A program made the position numbers and the translations under genes. Source: Acanthornis magna (Eukaryota; Chordata; Aves; Passeriformes; Acanthizidae). From it: 64,000 bases of DNA. Shown here in pieces: positions 14,421 to 28,400 of the stretch (position 1 is its first letter; the number at the start of each line of letters is the position of its first letter). The stretch spans positions 1,365,001-1,429,000 of the forward strand of contig JAWUZG010000056.1 in NCBI GenBank assembly GCA_036785705.1, in the 5' to 3' direction. A model generated the notes under the pieces. It saw only the letters and a program-made list of their open reading frames with translations. It was not told the origin of the DNA and did not search any database.

Positions 14421-14507
14421 ATTAGGGATTACGTTGATTCAGCAGATTGTCCTGTGCATGTCTGAGAAAGATTACACCAGCAGAGTTAAGAATACCCGTT
14501 TGCTGTG
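14340..14507 (+). other. NRG4: candidate NRG4 non-coding exon 1
   Basis: This is the 3' edge of the CpG island, ending in a good donor (CTGTG/GTAAGC, GT at 14508-14509). The 5' boundary is a guess because no transcript is available. It contains a short upstream ORF: ATG at 14415 in good context (CACC before it), 16 codons, stop at 14463-14465. If spliced to the exon at 19372, the frame leading into the NRG4 start codon has stops at 14463 and 14487, so this exon cannot supply an earlier in-frame start. Other first exons within intron 1 cannot be excluded. Confidence 0.45.
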
Positions 14508-14560
14508 GTAAGCCGTGGTTTAAGTAGAACAAATTAACTCAATACAAAATTAAATGCACC

Positions 14561-14578
14561 AAAAAAAAAAAAAAAAAA
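14561..14578. repeat. poly(A) homopolymer
   Basis: A run of 18 A directly after CC, just downstream of the CpG island. There is no visible retroposed body upstream, so I treat it as a simple repeat. Confidence 0.85.
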
Positions 14579-16691
14579 GAGTAAACCATCCCAAGGGAGA
14601 GAATGTGCTTTAAATGGACAAAATAAATGTGAGACTGAAATTCAGGTTTTGACAATTATCTCCCCTATGTTGTGAAACAGCTGCTGTAGGAGCAACCAGC
14701 TATTACTGCTGGGTGAATCTGTGAATCTTAAAAAATTAAAATCAGTATTATGAAGTATTAGTTACACTTGATTACTGCCCTGTAAAAGTAAATAGCTAAA
14801 CTCTTATGGTATACATTTTTTAGTAACTCAAAATTATTTAAGTGGCACTGGTCTGTTTTATTCTGTCACCATGTGCTAAACTGTCTCCTTGTATGTCAGC
14901 TTCTAATATGGATGTTTTGCGTATTGAATCTGAGATTACTGACATTTGAGAGCTGACGTTTTGATGGACACTACATGTGCCACTGAGGTATGAATAAAAA
15001 CTAACCACACAGAAACTTTAAATTACATTAATTTCGGTTGATTTCTTACAAGAGTTTAGGGATGAAACTTGGAAACAAAAGTGCCACAGAAGAAATCAGT
15101 AAACACATAGAATGAAAGAATAGTGCTGTGGGGGATTTTTCCCCCAAGATCGATAGTGATTTTGTTTTTATGCAAGGGTCGTTTAAGATTTATTAATTCC
15201 CCTCACATAAGCACACACAAGCTTGAGACTGGAATGTCTATCTCAAAATTACAAATCTGTAGAATGACTACAGTAGTTACATTTGACAGAAGCCTCAATT
15301 TTGTAGCTTTGTCGACAGTCTGTATGAATATCTCATACAATAGAACTGGGGTTTCAGATGGAAGTTTGCAGTTAGTTGCAAGCTACTAGGGACATTCTGG
15401 CAATGGAAAGTTTTCCCTGAAATTCACCGTAATATCTCAAATTTCAATTTCAATACTATGACAAGAGTTTTACCCACTGTTTTAGTATATAATTAATTCT
15501 GGACATAATTTAGTGGATAAAAATAAAAATGTAAACCTAAATTTTTGCTGTAGGCATTTCTAAGATAAGAGGACTCAGTCATTTGTTGTCATTTCAGAAA
15601 GAATTTTGAACAACTGTTGTAAAAAAAAATTACCCTGTCAACTAAAACATGTTGAGATTTGTGAGCTATTTGTCATCTGCCTTCGCTTCCTGTCTTATGT
15701 TACAATTTTCTGATATTGTGGCTATCCTATCCTAAAAGAAACTTCCAGTGTGTAAATTTGAGTAAAACATTGTTCTTATGAAGATTTGTCATAACGTCTC
15801 ACCTGAAATTCTTCGTTATAGAGATCCCCATTTGTTTCAGGCAGTTTGATGGATTTTTTCTGATGCTGGATGATTTTCTGTGCTCAGATCAGTTATGAGC
15901 TTCAGACAGTTAGGGAATGAGAAGTTACACCTAGATGAGAAAAAACAAACTCCTTTTACAAGACTCCAGAACAGTTCCTGGCTCTTGGAGAAACTAAGAG
16001 ATATAGACTACTGACTGCTTGTCAGATATCAGGGACATGTCAGAAGGCAATTTATATTTAATCAGCCTACTAAGCAATTGAAAAAAAATTTCCCCTTCAT
16101 TGTTTTTGTGACACAAATACTTGAGCTCAATATTGGGGCAGAATGAAGTTTTACCTTTTTGATTTTCGGAAAGAATACATAATGCAGTAAAATCCCATTC
16201 TCAAAGACACCTGTAAGGTGCAACTTAATCTAAATGTACAAACAATGTATATTTGAAATAGCCACATGACAGAAACGATCTTTAATTTGGGGGAGACTTT
16301 ATTTAGAGATTAATTTTAAGAATGTTTGAATAGCAAAGATCCATAAACTGAAATCCAAATCATTATTCAGTGCTTGCTTTTTATCTGCCTGTACTCATTA
16401 AGACTTATTGGTACTGTGGATGCTTAGGCCAGCTAACCGGTAAAAGTACACAAAACCAAGAGCAACACAGATGCTGATTTAAATATAGGGGGAGTAAAGC
16501 ACACAGGTTCATTTAAAGACAAATCTAATGCATTCTAGGCTTGTTCCAATATATCTCAGTATACACAGGTGACTTAACTTTAATGTATAAACATTTCAAA
16601 CAATGCCTTACTATTATAATATCACTTTAGGTGACAAAGATGAGGGGAAAAGGGTAGAACTGATGATTTTTCAACAAGCTGGCACAATAGT

Positions 16692-16745
16692 CTTTAAATA
16701 TTTTAAATATTTATTTTATATTTAAATATTTATATTTTAAATTTC
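16692..16745. repeat. AT-rich low-complexity, partly palindromic
   Basis: Repeated TTTAAATATT and ATTTTAAATAT words with internal inverted symmetry lie inside NRG4 intron 1. It is probably a simple low-complexity tract. Confidence 0.75.
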
Positions 16746-19371
16746 AGATTAAAATACTCTTAACTGGATACACAAAGTAACCTTTCATGAACTCCCAAGA
16801 TACATGGAAGATGAACATTTGAGAATTCATACAACTGGATTCTTAGTTTAAGCCTAGGCTACAACTGCATCTTAGAGGAAGATTCAGTTTGGAAAGTCCA
16901 CAGAAGGTGCACAGATGATCTTTGTGTTTCTAGTATGAACTCAGTGCACAGACAAGTGTAAGCAAGTTAGAATGGAGTTTAGCAACAATTTCTGCTGTAG
17001 TATTTCCTTGTCTTTAAATATATCATCTTATTTCCTAATGAAATAGAGTCCAATTTATTCTGTTTAGGACACTGATACATACTTGAACTTCTGTTCAGAG
17101 TGCAACACCTCAGAGAAAAACATCTATTTCTAAATACATGATTACCTAATAATGTACTTTTCAGACCCAAACTGTGATACTTATTATCAGAACTTAAAAA
17201 ATAGAGTTATGCATACACACCACCATCCTCCTGGATTGGTGAGGAAGTATTTTCACTCCCTCCCCTATTTCCTTGAATATGCAGGCAACAAAGTTTGAAA
17301 ATAAATAATTAGCAGTCCCACAGCCTTCCTCAAGCTTTCTTGCTCTCTGCACTCAGCTTATAAACAATTTGTCGTACATGGAACAATTAGTCCTAGTCCA
17401 AAGAGCTGATGAGTTGCATAGCACATCCATTTAACACACTGATGCAGCAGAAAACTGTCAGCTTTCCTTGAGGGATTTTCTGCCAGATCACTGGATTTAA
17501 GCACCTTCTGAAAAAGTTAAACTTACATCAGGAGCAGCACCAGAGATAGCGAGGTGCATACTGACAGTAAGATGAAGGAGATGTGAGATCTCCTTTTTGC
17601 AGTAGCAAAACTCAAGTTATTTTGTCAATTCAAGGATTCATATCCTAATTAAATCTGGCACAGGAGCTAGTCTGAAATATAGGTTATATATCCTGTTTAT
17701 ATTTTCTGTTACAAGAGCTATTGGATATTATACAATTTTGTGGAGCTTTCTGTGAAAAGGGTAACTAAATGAACAAGGACTGCTTGCTTCAATAAAACAC
17801 AAATTTACATCAGATTTTTGATGCCAGTGTAAAATATATGTATGATACAATTTACATGTACTACATTATGTGAGTATTTTGAATTCAGCAATAAACTCTA
17901 GTATGGGTAACCCTAGAAAAATATGCAAGTGATCCTGTGAGCATAATGGGGTGTTACCCTATTCTCTACTTGGCCCCTGTACACATGTTTGTCTTTATTG
18001 TAACCTCACCCACACTGCACTATATGTAAATTTGAAACCTTTTTAACAGCACATATAGAATCTAGATCTTGCCTGCTAGAAAAAATGAATCTCTAGGATG
18101 ATTTATTTCTTTTAAAAACAGGATTTTCGTTCTGAAGTGAATCCTGTTCATTTGTTTATTCGTGCCATGTGCTATGTTAATTGTTCTCGGTTCTGTACAC
18201 AGAGCAAAGTGTATCTGTGAGCCAGCTCAAGAGGACGCCTTTGGGTGGGGACCTTGCTGTTACAACCCAGTATCACAGGGAACTGCCATTTCACATTTTC
18301 TTGTATGGACAGGACACTTGAAAAGCTAGAGAAGCCACCTGAGGTCCCATGAAAACCAGAACCATTTGCTTATAAAGTAAGTACAAATGCATTATAACTT
18401 CTGAAATGGCCCTCTATAGAAAGTCAGCTTTCTGTTAGTTAAAGCTGAAGTATAGGCAATTATTTCTCGTAAAGCTGATAATTTATTTTATTTGATCATT
18501 TAATGGGGGGAAAAAAAATCTTTCTTCCAATATAGGACAGCTTGCTTAAGTATTTACTTTATGTACACTTTGAAGTACAATTAAGAAAAAAAGAGCCAAC
18601 ATGAAAAAATAAGATGATCTATTATGTTAGACTTGTTCAGTAACCTATTTGGTACAGTAAACCTTGACTATATCCAACATGAAAACAGAATATAACAAGG
18701 TTAGGTGGTTATAGAGTTGGCATGAATAAGTTTCTTTTAGCAATGTCAAGTGAACATTGGTTTCTGTCCAGGCAGAGAGTTTCTATTGTAGATTTTAAAA
18801 ATCATTACACAAGTTCTGGTAAATTCACAGCCAATATTACTAATTTCACCTGACATCCAAACATGAAAAACACTCAAGTGAAACACACATTTGATCTGAG
18901 ACATGACAAATTGGAAAGTTCTTGTTTGTGGAATGGAAGAATTCTAGCACCAAGATCTTACCTGACTGAGTAATTAGCAGTCTGAGAAATTGCTCAGTTG
19001 TGTGCACTGTCTTTCAAGGTGCAAGTGTCAATCTAATTAGCTAGCCAGAATCAATCAGCTTGCCTAAATGCATCAGGTAGTTCAATTCTGAATAAGCATG
19101 GCAGCTTGAAAAAAGCATTCATTGTTTAAACATGCTTTAGTGTGAATTTAGTTTTACTCTGCCTTCAGGGATTCACTGAACTTGACAGCAGACTTGAATG
19201 TTTGCCATTAACTGTGAATTAATGAAACTTACATATAACAGTACATTACTGTCAAAGTGCAACAGATGTCTTAGCAGCAACACTGAAAGTTACATTCCAA
19301 TAGCTGTTTCTTCAGGGGGAAAAGACACCAGGTTTAAAAATTACATGCATAATTTACATATTTGTCTTCAG

Positions 19372-19426
19372 GTGCCGTTGCTTCTGACCAAGAACAAAAA
19401 TTGTTGCCGGAATAATATGCGAACAG
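19372..19426 (+). CDS. NRG4: NRG4 start-codon exon (55 bases, 10 coding)
   Basis: The acceptor is TTTGTCTTCAG/GTGCC and the donor ACAG/GTAATT. The ATG is at 19417-19419 with A at -3. It encodes Met-Arg-Thr plus the first base of the Asp codon, parallel to human Met-Pro-Thr-Asp split at the same place. The 45 bases before the ATG are open in frame, but the candidate first exon has stops in that frame, so this ATG is the best start. Confidence 0.85.
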
Positions 19427-22400
19427 GTAATTTCTTCCAAGTCTTTACTTGGATACATACACATATATAATTAGAATTCATTAAAATTGTATTGATTTTG
19501 ATAGCTGCCACTGGGATTGTCACAACTGCTCTGTAGAGCTGCCATCCCTCACTAGAATTTACCAGCCAGTGGTACAAATTCTGTCAGGAGATGTTTGCTT
19601 TGATCAGTCCTAATATTTCACAGTTTGTGATTGATTAGCATGCAGTCCAAAAGTTGTTTACAAGTGAAGAAGCATACATCAGCTCCCTTTTGTCTTCTGT
19701 CAACATTTCCCACTCCCCTCTCTTCCTTTTTTGTGTTAGCAGATTTCAGTACTAGACAGTTTAGTATTTTAGCCTCTAGACTAAGCAAGGCAGCTGAGTC
19801 AACATGTGGATTTATCAAGGCTGGCTTGGTTCTTTGGGGGTTAAGATGGTGTTGAGCCTGCATTTGTTTTCTTTTTAATAGCTAGAACAGTCAGGTTACA
19901 AAAGTTTAAATGCAAACAGACCAAATAGTTTAGGGACACAGCACTGTACCAGCTACTAGGAAGAAAATTAACTCTATCCCAGCTGAGGACACATGCATGT
20001 CCTCAAAAAGAATAATTAAGAATAAGTGCATTTAGAGGCTGCTATTACTTCAGTCAGTTTCAAGTATTCACAGTCTAGCATTAGAAAGAACAACCGCGTT
20101 TTATTCCTCCAAAATCCAACTTTTTTAAAAAGTAACTTTTGTGTCCTACTTCTCTTTGATCTCTCACATAGAAGGGGGTATCAAAATACATACGTATATA
20201 TTATGTATAACATACATTGGTAGAGTTCTGTTAATTTAAAAGCTAAATCTTTTGTATTTTTTTAATTGCCCATCATCACTTGACTTGTTAAACTTTTCTA
20301 TCTTGATTATGGAGTATACATTTGACTTTCAAAGCATACAATTTGCATTTTTAGATTAATATAATGTATTGACTTACCTCATGAAAAATCATGACACATT
20401 CACCAATGCTAATGTAATTGGGTTTTGGCTTATATTGAACCCCTTCTGATTCTCCAGTATACTCTTTTGCATCATTGACTATAGATTTAAAGGGATAAAC
20501 TGGTGCTTTCACACTTTCTTGTCTATAAATGTCGAACTGTAACTTTGAAATTTGCTGCAAGCTACTGCATTTCAGTGCAGTAGGTGTGCAGTACAGTAAT
20601 ACCTATTTTTGTGTTGTAGCAAATTACCATTTGTTAGTAATATTTTTTCCTAGTCTTAAAGCTTCCTGAATTTTCTTTTATTGTCTTTCATAATTCTAAC
20701 ATCTACTTTATGCTGTGTTTCTCTGATACTTTTACTAATTAGTAGCTAAGTACTAATACACAAAATAGAACTAATGAAATGCACAACTAGATGGAAAATG
20801 GGGCACCTAATCTAGATGGACATAGAGTTTTCCTCAAGTTTCTCATAACTGGTAAAATTAAGGTTACCATTTTTCCCTCAGTATTGGAAAAAAAGTCTAT
20901 CTCTAGAAAGAAATAGCCTATAGAAAAATTGTCTGTAATTACAATCAAAAAGGTTTCAAAGGCTTCCTAGGCACTTTTTGTTCTCTCTTTCCACCTCTCT
21001 CACTTTTCTCTAATAGACCTAAGAGAAAGTGCCTGAGGTATTTTGCCAGAACAGAAATGTCTGGTTGGGCTGCAGAGCTGGTCCTTAATACAAAGATCAC
21101 ACCTGAACAGTGATCATTCTCCCAAATGTTCCAAGGCCTGAATGACTCGAGGCATTTAGCTTTCTTCACTACTCTGCCACTATGCCAGTGTGAGACAGGT
21201 CTATTTCTGCATAAAGATGAAGAAAAGAAATAGAACCATAAGGCAGAATTTTAAGGAGGTTAACAAATTCTCATTAATTCTCATGAGAATTTCTTTGAAA
21301 CCTTTCCATGGGCTGTTCAAAAGGATTTTTCTGCAGGGCCTACCTTCTATCATCTTACTTTTCCATCTGGTAGAATTTCAACAGTTAACTCCCTCAGACA
21401 CTTAACAGAGTTGAGTGCGGTCAAAGTTGAGGGTTTTGTTTTTCTCACTTGATTCTTAAAATTGTATAGATATTCCAATACACTGTTGACGTGTTCGGTG
21501 CCCTCTCTTCATTTAAAGAAGGATGTAGCCTTCAACTGAATTACACTCTCAAAGGAGGTCCACTGTTACATTTGAATAGACTAAAAATCAAAAAAGTTGT
21601 AGTTCTTGTTTAAAAACATCCTTGTTTTTCTCCTGTTCCCATTTTATTCCTATTGCAATTGTACCATTACCCATACAAAATAATTTTAAAAGTCTTTTAA
21701 TAGCGAACTTGTAGTAAATGAATTGCCAGCAGACAAGCACAGAAAGCTTCAGAGTTAAAATTAATTTCCATTTAACTTCTAACAAGAAAGGACAGAACAC
21801 ACATTTCTGTGCAACAAGGTCAAACATGAACAATCTTTCCAGCCTTTCGTCTCCCCTCCTCCAGCTTCCTGATTTATCTGCACACAGGCAAGAAGGTCCA
21901 GTTACCATTTGGATGCTGGCACTTTGATAACAGGAACATGAAACTGAATTCTTGGTGGGCCCTGGGGTATAACCATCTTCATCTTAAAATAATGTAAGGA
22001 CTTTACTCATACTCCTACATCAATATGCTGTCATAGAAATGGAAGAATGTAGGGAAAAAAGGGAGAATGGAATTGCTAGAGCTGGCCTAGAGGATAGCAG
22101 GATGCACAATGGTTTTTGTTGCACAGACGTAGAAGTAGCTGAGCATTTTTGCCACCTTTAGAAAAGCCAGGCTTATTTTAGATTCAAAGCTGTAGAAGCT
22201 CTCTTCAGGGTAGAATGTCTTATGGGCACGCTTCTCACTTTTTTTTTTCTGCAGGAATAAAGGGGAACCCTAACTCTTTTTCTTGAACGACAAATAAGAA
22301 AACGAAAATCTTGATTCCTCTTAACTCTATATTATCTATATGTCTTCTGTACATAAGTAGTGACACAGCAGAATTCTTATTTTCAGAACTTCTGGGAAAA

Positions 22401-25400
22401 ATAACAGCAAGAACACCTAAAGTGTGAGGTAACACATGATTCTCACCCTTGTGATGTCAGAAGACTGCTCTATTTTTGTTTTGATAGAGATACTGTGGTT
22501 TCATAAGATAGGCAAAATATATAAAAATATATATATGCATATATATAAAATGAGTTACTGATGCATTAAATGTGTCATAAATATATTCAGTCCAACTTCC
22601 AAAATTAGACTGCTGTCAGAAACAGTGAAGTTGTACAGATAGATAGGCTTTTTAAGTATAAAATGGACAAGTGCTACTACAAGTGCCAACATTGGTGTCC
22701 TGTATTTGCGGTGTTATTAGAATGCATAATTATGTTTAACACATTAACAATTCATCTAAGAAGCCTGTTGAGTTAAGAAAAAGCCTTTTTGAGATCTTTG
22801 GAAATTATATTGTAGGCAGCAATCCTCTACATAAGTGACTGTTGGCAGTCTGTCTCCTGGTTTGGTCATTGAGAATCGGGGTGGGAAAAGCCGCTGGTGT
22901 CCCTGTGTGCTGTGAGTCAGCTTCAGCGCAGCCTCAGAATGTCCTGGCCCACACCTGAGACTATTCTGGGTACATCTGTACTGGCTGACTCTCTTGCAGG
23001 AGCTAGTTAAGCTAAAGATAGTTTGCCACTGGAACAGGACAAACCAGATTTCACATGGGTCATCATGTGAATCACTGTACTCACTATGGTGAGTGGTCAT
23101 GAAAGGCAAAGGAAGTAATGGAGAATTCAAAAGTTCCTCTCACTACAAGAGAAAGTTTGATTTATTCATCCAATTTAGTGCTTCATGTCTGATAACTGTG
23201 ATAAATTGTTAATCTTTTCTGCATATTGTTACATGAAACAGTTCTGCAAACTAGTGCTCTATGTTGCTGAGCTGGAAGGCAAGACTTACACGTTTTTTAT
23301 TCATTGGGTGGTTTTGTTTGTGTGGAGGTTTATTTTGGTGGTTTTTGGTTTTGAAATCTCTATTTTTCTCAGTGTTTGTTTTGGTCTTATTTTTAAGATC
23401 ATGAAGAACTCTGTGGCACCAGTTATGGATCTTTTTGTCTAAATGGAGGGATTTGTTATATGATTCCTACTGTATCCAGTCCATTCTGCAGGTCAGTGAA
23501 ATGAAAGTTTGTGTGTTTAGGTATTGGACAGTAGCTGTTTAAAAACTATTTCCCCATATTTTTTTTTAAGAAATCACTGCTAAAGCATTATCTAATTACC
23601 TATTACTTATTTAGCTTACAGAGACATGACAATATGAGAAAAATAAATGTGTATACTTGGTGTATACTTGCTTGGCAGGTGCAACAGTATTCAGTTACGT
23701 ATGCATTCAGGATGATATCTATATTTAGAGCCACTCTTCCTCATTACAATACAGAAAGAACAAAATACCCTTTGCCTCATGGAATATAGACTGTGGGAAA
23801 GGCATTCAGAAAGGCAAAGTACATTCCCAGTTTTTCTTACAAATTAATTATATTGAAAAATATTTTGCAACATGAAGTGGCCTGACCTGAACAAAATGCA
23901 GAGACACAAAAACAATATAAAGGGGGAAAAAAAGAATGCAATTCAAGACTTACTGTGTTCTCCAAATCTTGCTGCAATACTCAAAGAGCAGCTTTATAGT
24001 GATAGCCAAAGTCTACTTGATAAAGAAACATCAAGGCAGCAAATACAGATACTTCTTACACCACTGCATAACAGAATGATTCTTCTTTTAGAAGCCTATG
24101 TAGCAAACTGGAAAAGAAGCATTTCTTGGTTTTGCATGTGGACACATTTCTTTTTATTCTCTCTATCTTTTTATTCTCTCATTTACCAAGACATAAGATG
24201 CTAAATAAAACTCTCACTTTTCATGGTTCTGCATCTGAGTTATCATTCATCAAAATAAATTGCGGTTGATTTAATGGGTTTTCTTAACAAAAAAGTAGGC
24301 ATTCAGACAAATATTACATACACTTAAGGATATTACCTTTTTTTCTTCCATGGTAACTTTTGTTCCCTCTTCTATCTTGAGCTATCACTAATGATAAATA
24401 GATAAAACAGAAGAAGAAGGAAACTAAATCTTTTCCCAGATGCCTAATTGAAATATTACTTTCTTTTGTCTGGGACAGTTCAATTTAAATACTTAAACTC
24501 AAGCATGTAAACTCATTTAGTTAGGGAGAAAAGAGACAATTTTGTGGTAAATGCTCATTGAAAAATATACACAGCATATCACTGTCATTGTTCAGTGTCC
24601 CAATGAATCAGATCCAGAAGTGAGATTAAAGCTCTGAAGTGCTGTATGATGATGATTTATTCTAACTGCTAAACCTTGCAAGCTTATGCGATATAAAATG
24701 AATACTACACACACAAAAAGTAAAACATTTTGAAATATGTGTTGGGTTTTTTTCTAGAAGGAATCCTGTATTATTGTACATAAATGAAAAATGAATGGGT
24801 AAACTAAATAGCAGCAGTTATGCAATTTCAAAGCACCCTCTCAACTACTGCTAGACTGTATAACAAGGAAGATGTGTTTGATGCAATAACTATAAATATG
24901 AAGTAACAAATACTCAGAACAATTCATTCTTCAGAAGCACAAACTAGCCACCATAGATAATTTCCACTTTAACCGCTCCAAATGAAGTAATTTTCAATTC
25001 AGATACTATAGGATTTTATAATCTACTGAAGCAGAAAAGTAACATCTTAAGAGCATTTCTGTTATACTCAGGCAATCTTATTGCATTTAAATTATCAACT
25101 TTTTTTCATATCTAGTGGTTGATTATGAAGTTAGATGGGTTTAAATAGCAGCATTCTATTTAAGCACATCCTCATTCTAAGCATGTTCCTTAATCAGTCA
25201 GAGAAGGCTAATTATAGATGAGAAAGGTTTTGTTTACACACAGATATCTTAGTAATCAGCAGTGATGTGAATAGAAACAACAGAAAAAATGCATCACTAT
25301 TCAGCAGAATTCAGAAAATATTTGGTGCTTTGGAACTTCATGACTGGCATCATCACACAGTTGCGCAGTTTCTTTGATGAAGGTTTCTGCCAAATCCCAC

Positions 25401-28400
25401 CCAAAGGTCCCCACTGTTCTCAAATTATCATCTCCCACTGGAAGAAAACCCCAATCACTTTTAGAATCAAAGCCTGAATGATTGTTAATTAAAAGGGGGA
25501 AATGGAGAAAGAACAGACTAACAAACTGTAAAAATGCCTTAAAAAACATTTGCCTTGACATGGTTACCCAAATGTGTTGCGCTAAGCAGAGTTAGTCCAG
25601 ATTACCTGATGGAACATCACTGGAAGTAATTTCTCCATGTGACTAAGAACAATGCATCATTCTTTCGAAATATGTGTTTTGTAGCATGCTAACAAATTAA
25701 GAGCAGCTGTTTACCTTTGGCATTTCAGTTATTTTCATCATTCAGAAATGGATGTATACAAGGTAGATATTTAACATAAAACATTAGTTGGCCCCCCTCC
25801 ATGTGCAACAGTAGCAGATTTTAAATACAGCTGATGTGTGTTAAAACATGAAGTTGCTCAGCTGCCATCTTCCCTCATTGCTTTCGTAACAATGAGTTAA
25901 TGTTCTCAGAAGCAAAAGGCACACCTGCCACCATAAACCAGATGAGCTTCAAAGCCAGGAACACTAAAATGTACTAAATAAACAGGCAGCAGGACAGAGG
26001 AGGATGGAAAAGCAGCTGCCTCAGGTGTATCATAAAACACAAGGCTGAAAGCTGTTTGCCTCAGCACCTGATGCACAGCTGTCCCATACTCACTAATTAA
26101 TGCACGGCAGAATTAAGTGAAGATTTTGGTTTCTGAGGGAAAGCTCTGGCACTCCCATTCTTTCTTACACTTGGCAGATTTCTGAGAGCATTTTCTCTGT
26201 AGTTCAAGCAAAATACAGATGGTAAAAGACCACACAAACACAGCTCCTCTGCTTCAGAGGGCAGTGCACACAGAAATTAACAGTGAATGCTCTCCTTCTG
26301 GGAAAGGGATCATACTCTGCAGAGGAGTAAGTAAACACTGCAAAAGACACAGACATATCTTGCAATTCTCCTCTCTGGAATTTCAGTCTGTCTTTCAAGG
26401 ATATATCTACTTTTCCCTTCCTTTGCTTCTATCCTAATGGAATCTGTCCTCCACCTTTCCTGTGCTAATCCCATCAATCCCATGCCAATTCCTCCTATCC
26501 CATTCTGTATACCCCATCCCTTGCCTAGCTCTCTGCGATGGGCCCTTCATTCCCTGTTTCAGACATCCCCCCATGTCATACACTTGCTGTGCTATCAGCC
26601 TTCAGAATATGCACCCTGCAAGTTGCCAGAGAAGGGTTTCCCACTCATTTGGGCTTTTCTTCTTTCTCTGCCTCCAAAAATACACTTTAATGTACCTCAG
26701 GCTCTTCTGAAAACAAACTGTCCAATTAGTATTTTTCAATTCTGCTTTTAGCTTGAAAGGTAGTAACAGAACTTAGGATACACACCAAAAGTATAGCTAA
26801 AAAGAGTCGATAATTAAGATTTATTTTTAATGGGACATAAAATATAAAATGCAACACTATCTTGTGTGTTTGAAAACTGTTAGCAATTAGAATTAATAAA
26901 ACTGCCAGATATGAGAAAGCTTTCCACACAAACACATAGCTAAGGGAGTTTTAGGGAAGAATAACCTATTCTTTCAACTTCTCTTCAGCGGGAGCATTTT
27001 ATTTTACTGTGTATAGATAGTAACAGTTTTGAAACTCCTCTAAATTCAAAACTTTTTAAAAAGCTGCTTAGGTGCCCAATTAACTTTGCCATTGCTTATT
27101 TACTTTAGCTTTAAATTATTTTTCATACTTACTATATGTTCTTAGAGTGTATGGATTAGGACAACTTTTAGGAGTCTGCTACAGACTGAAGATTTTGAAG
27201 TTATCAGCCATGTAATCTGAATTGCAATGACAAGTGGATAATTTCTCAGCTTTTTCTGCTTAGAGCTTTATATTTACATGCAAGTAGTTTTTATACCAAA
27301 AAGTATGTAGGATTTTCCTGACTAAAGGAAGAATAAACAAAAACTAAAGTCAACACCCTTACAGTAATAATGCAAAGCAGTGAGAATCTGTATGCGTATT
27401 TGACTCAAATTCTACTTCCTACTTTTAGTCTGTCAGATACTTCCTTATGATATCCACCTTAGAGTCTGGCAAAGAAAGAAACTTTACCTTCTTAATAAAT
27501 CACAGTGTCATAGGATAACTTGCACTGTCCCACACACAGCATCTGAAAGGACACAGCAGTAATGCCTGCCTTATTGCAAGGCCATTATGCTTATGTTTTA
27601 GTTACTAATCAGATTGTAAAGGATCAATGTAATTGCAGACCTGCTGGTCATCTCCTGACATCTTATCCAATGAAGTCTATTTTCTTTCACCTTCTATTGA
27701 TGCTGACATGATTAATATCCTATGCTGAAAGATTCCATGGGTTTCTTTACATATGCTGGTGTTTTGTCTGGAGCTCCTGTAGTACGTTTGTATACAACAG
27801 TTAAGGCTGGCTCATCTCATCTGACAAGAGGCGTGGGTGTGTGTGCATGCGTGTGCAGGCATCTAGGAAAGCAGAAATCTGGATACTATCTGAAAATGGG
27901 AGGTTTTAGTCACAGATTTTCCTCAGACATTGAAGGCTGCTGCCTTTCAACTCTGATTGAATTAGAAATTCTAATTTCTTCGAAGGGGAAAGACTTTTTT
28001 CCCATTTTAAAAATCAACTTTGGAATGCTGCATAGTAGGAGCATTTAAAGGCAGCACAGGGCATGTGCAGAAAGGGGCAGGTTAACAGCATGCAGCTGAT
28101 GTGCAACAGCAACACCTGGCCCAGAACACAAACTCATTGGGTGTAACTCCCCCTTACACAGCCTGCACCAGGCTTCTCTGGGTTTTGCCCCAATTCACTC
28201 AAGTGCAGGTGCACCAGTGCCTGCCATGTCAACAGCTGCCCTTAACTTGTGCTCCATTCTAAACAAGATAAACTATGAGTTGCTACTGGCTTTTAGGGCT
28301 GTGTACAGTAAGACTGACTGGCCCTAGGAGACACTGTATAGACACCATCAGTCTGGGTTATGTTCACAGCCCACAGTCTTGTTAGAGACTGCGTTTCTGT

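Larger units (their letters stand above)
14508..19371 (+). other. NRG4: NRG4 intron 1 (inferred)
   Basis: AT-rich DNA between the CpG island and the start-codon exon. It opens with an 18-base A run (14561-14578) and contains an AT-rich palindromic low-complexity patch near 16692-16745. I see no exon or identifiable transposon. Confidence 0.5.

Noticed and set aside
13236..14425. Several overlapping frames of 130-311 codons on both strands
   Set aside because: They coincide with the CpG island, are rich in Arg, Ala, Pro and Gly in all frames, and simply reflect the lack of AT-rich stop codons. No domain is recognisable.
14561..14578. A18 run as the tail of a processed pseudogene
   Set aside because: No retrocopy body or target-site duplication is recognisable upstream. 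The upstream sequence is the CpG island edge.
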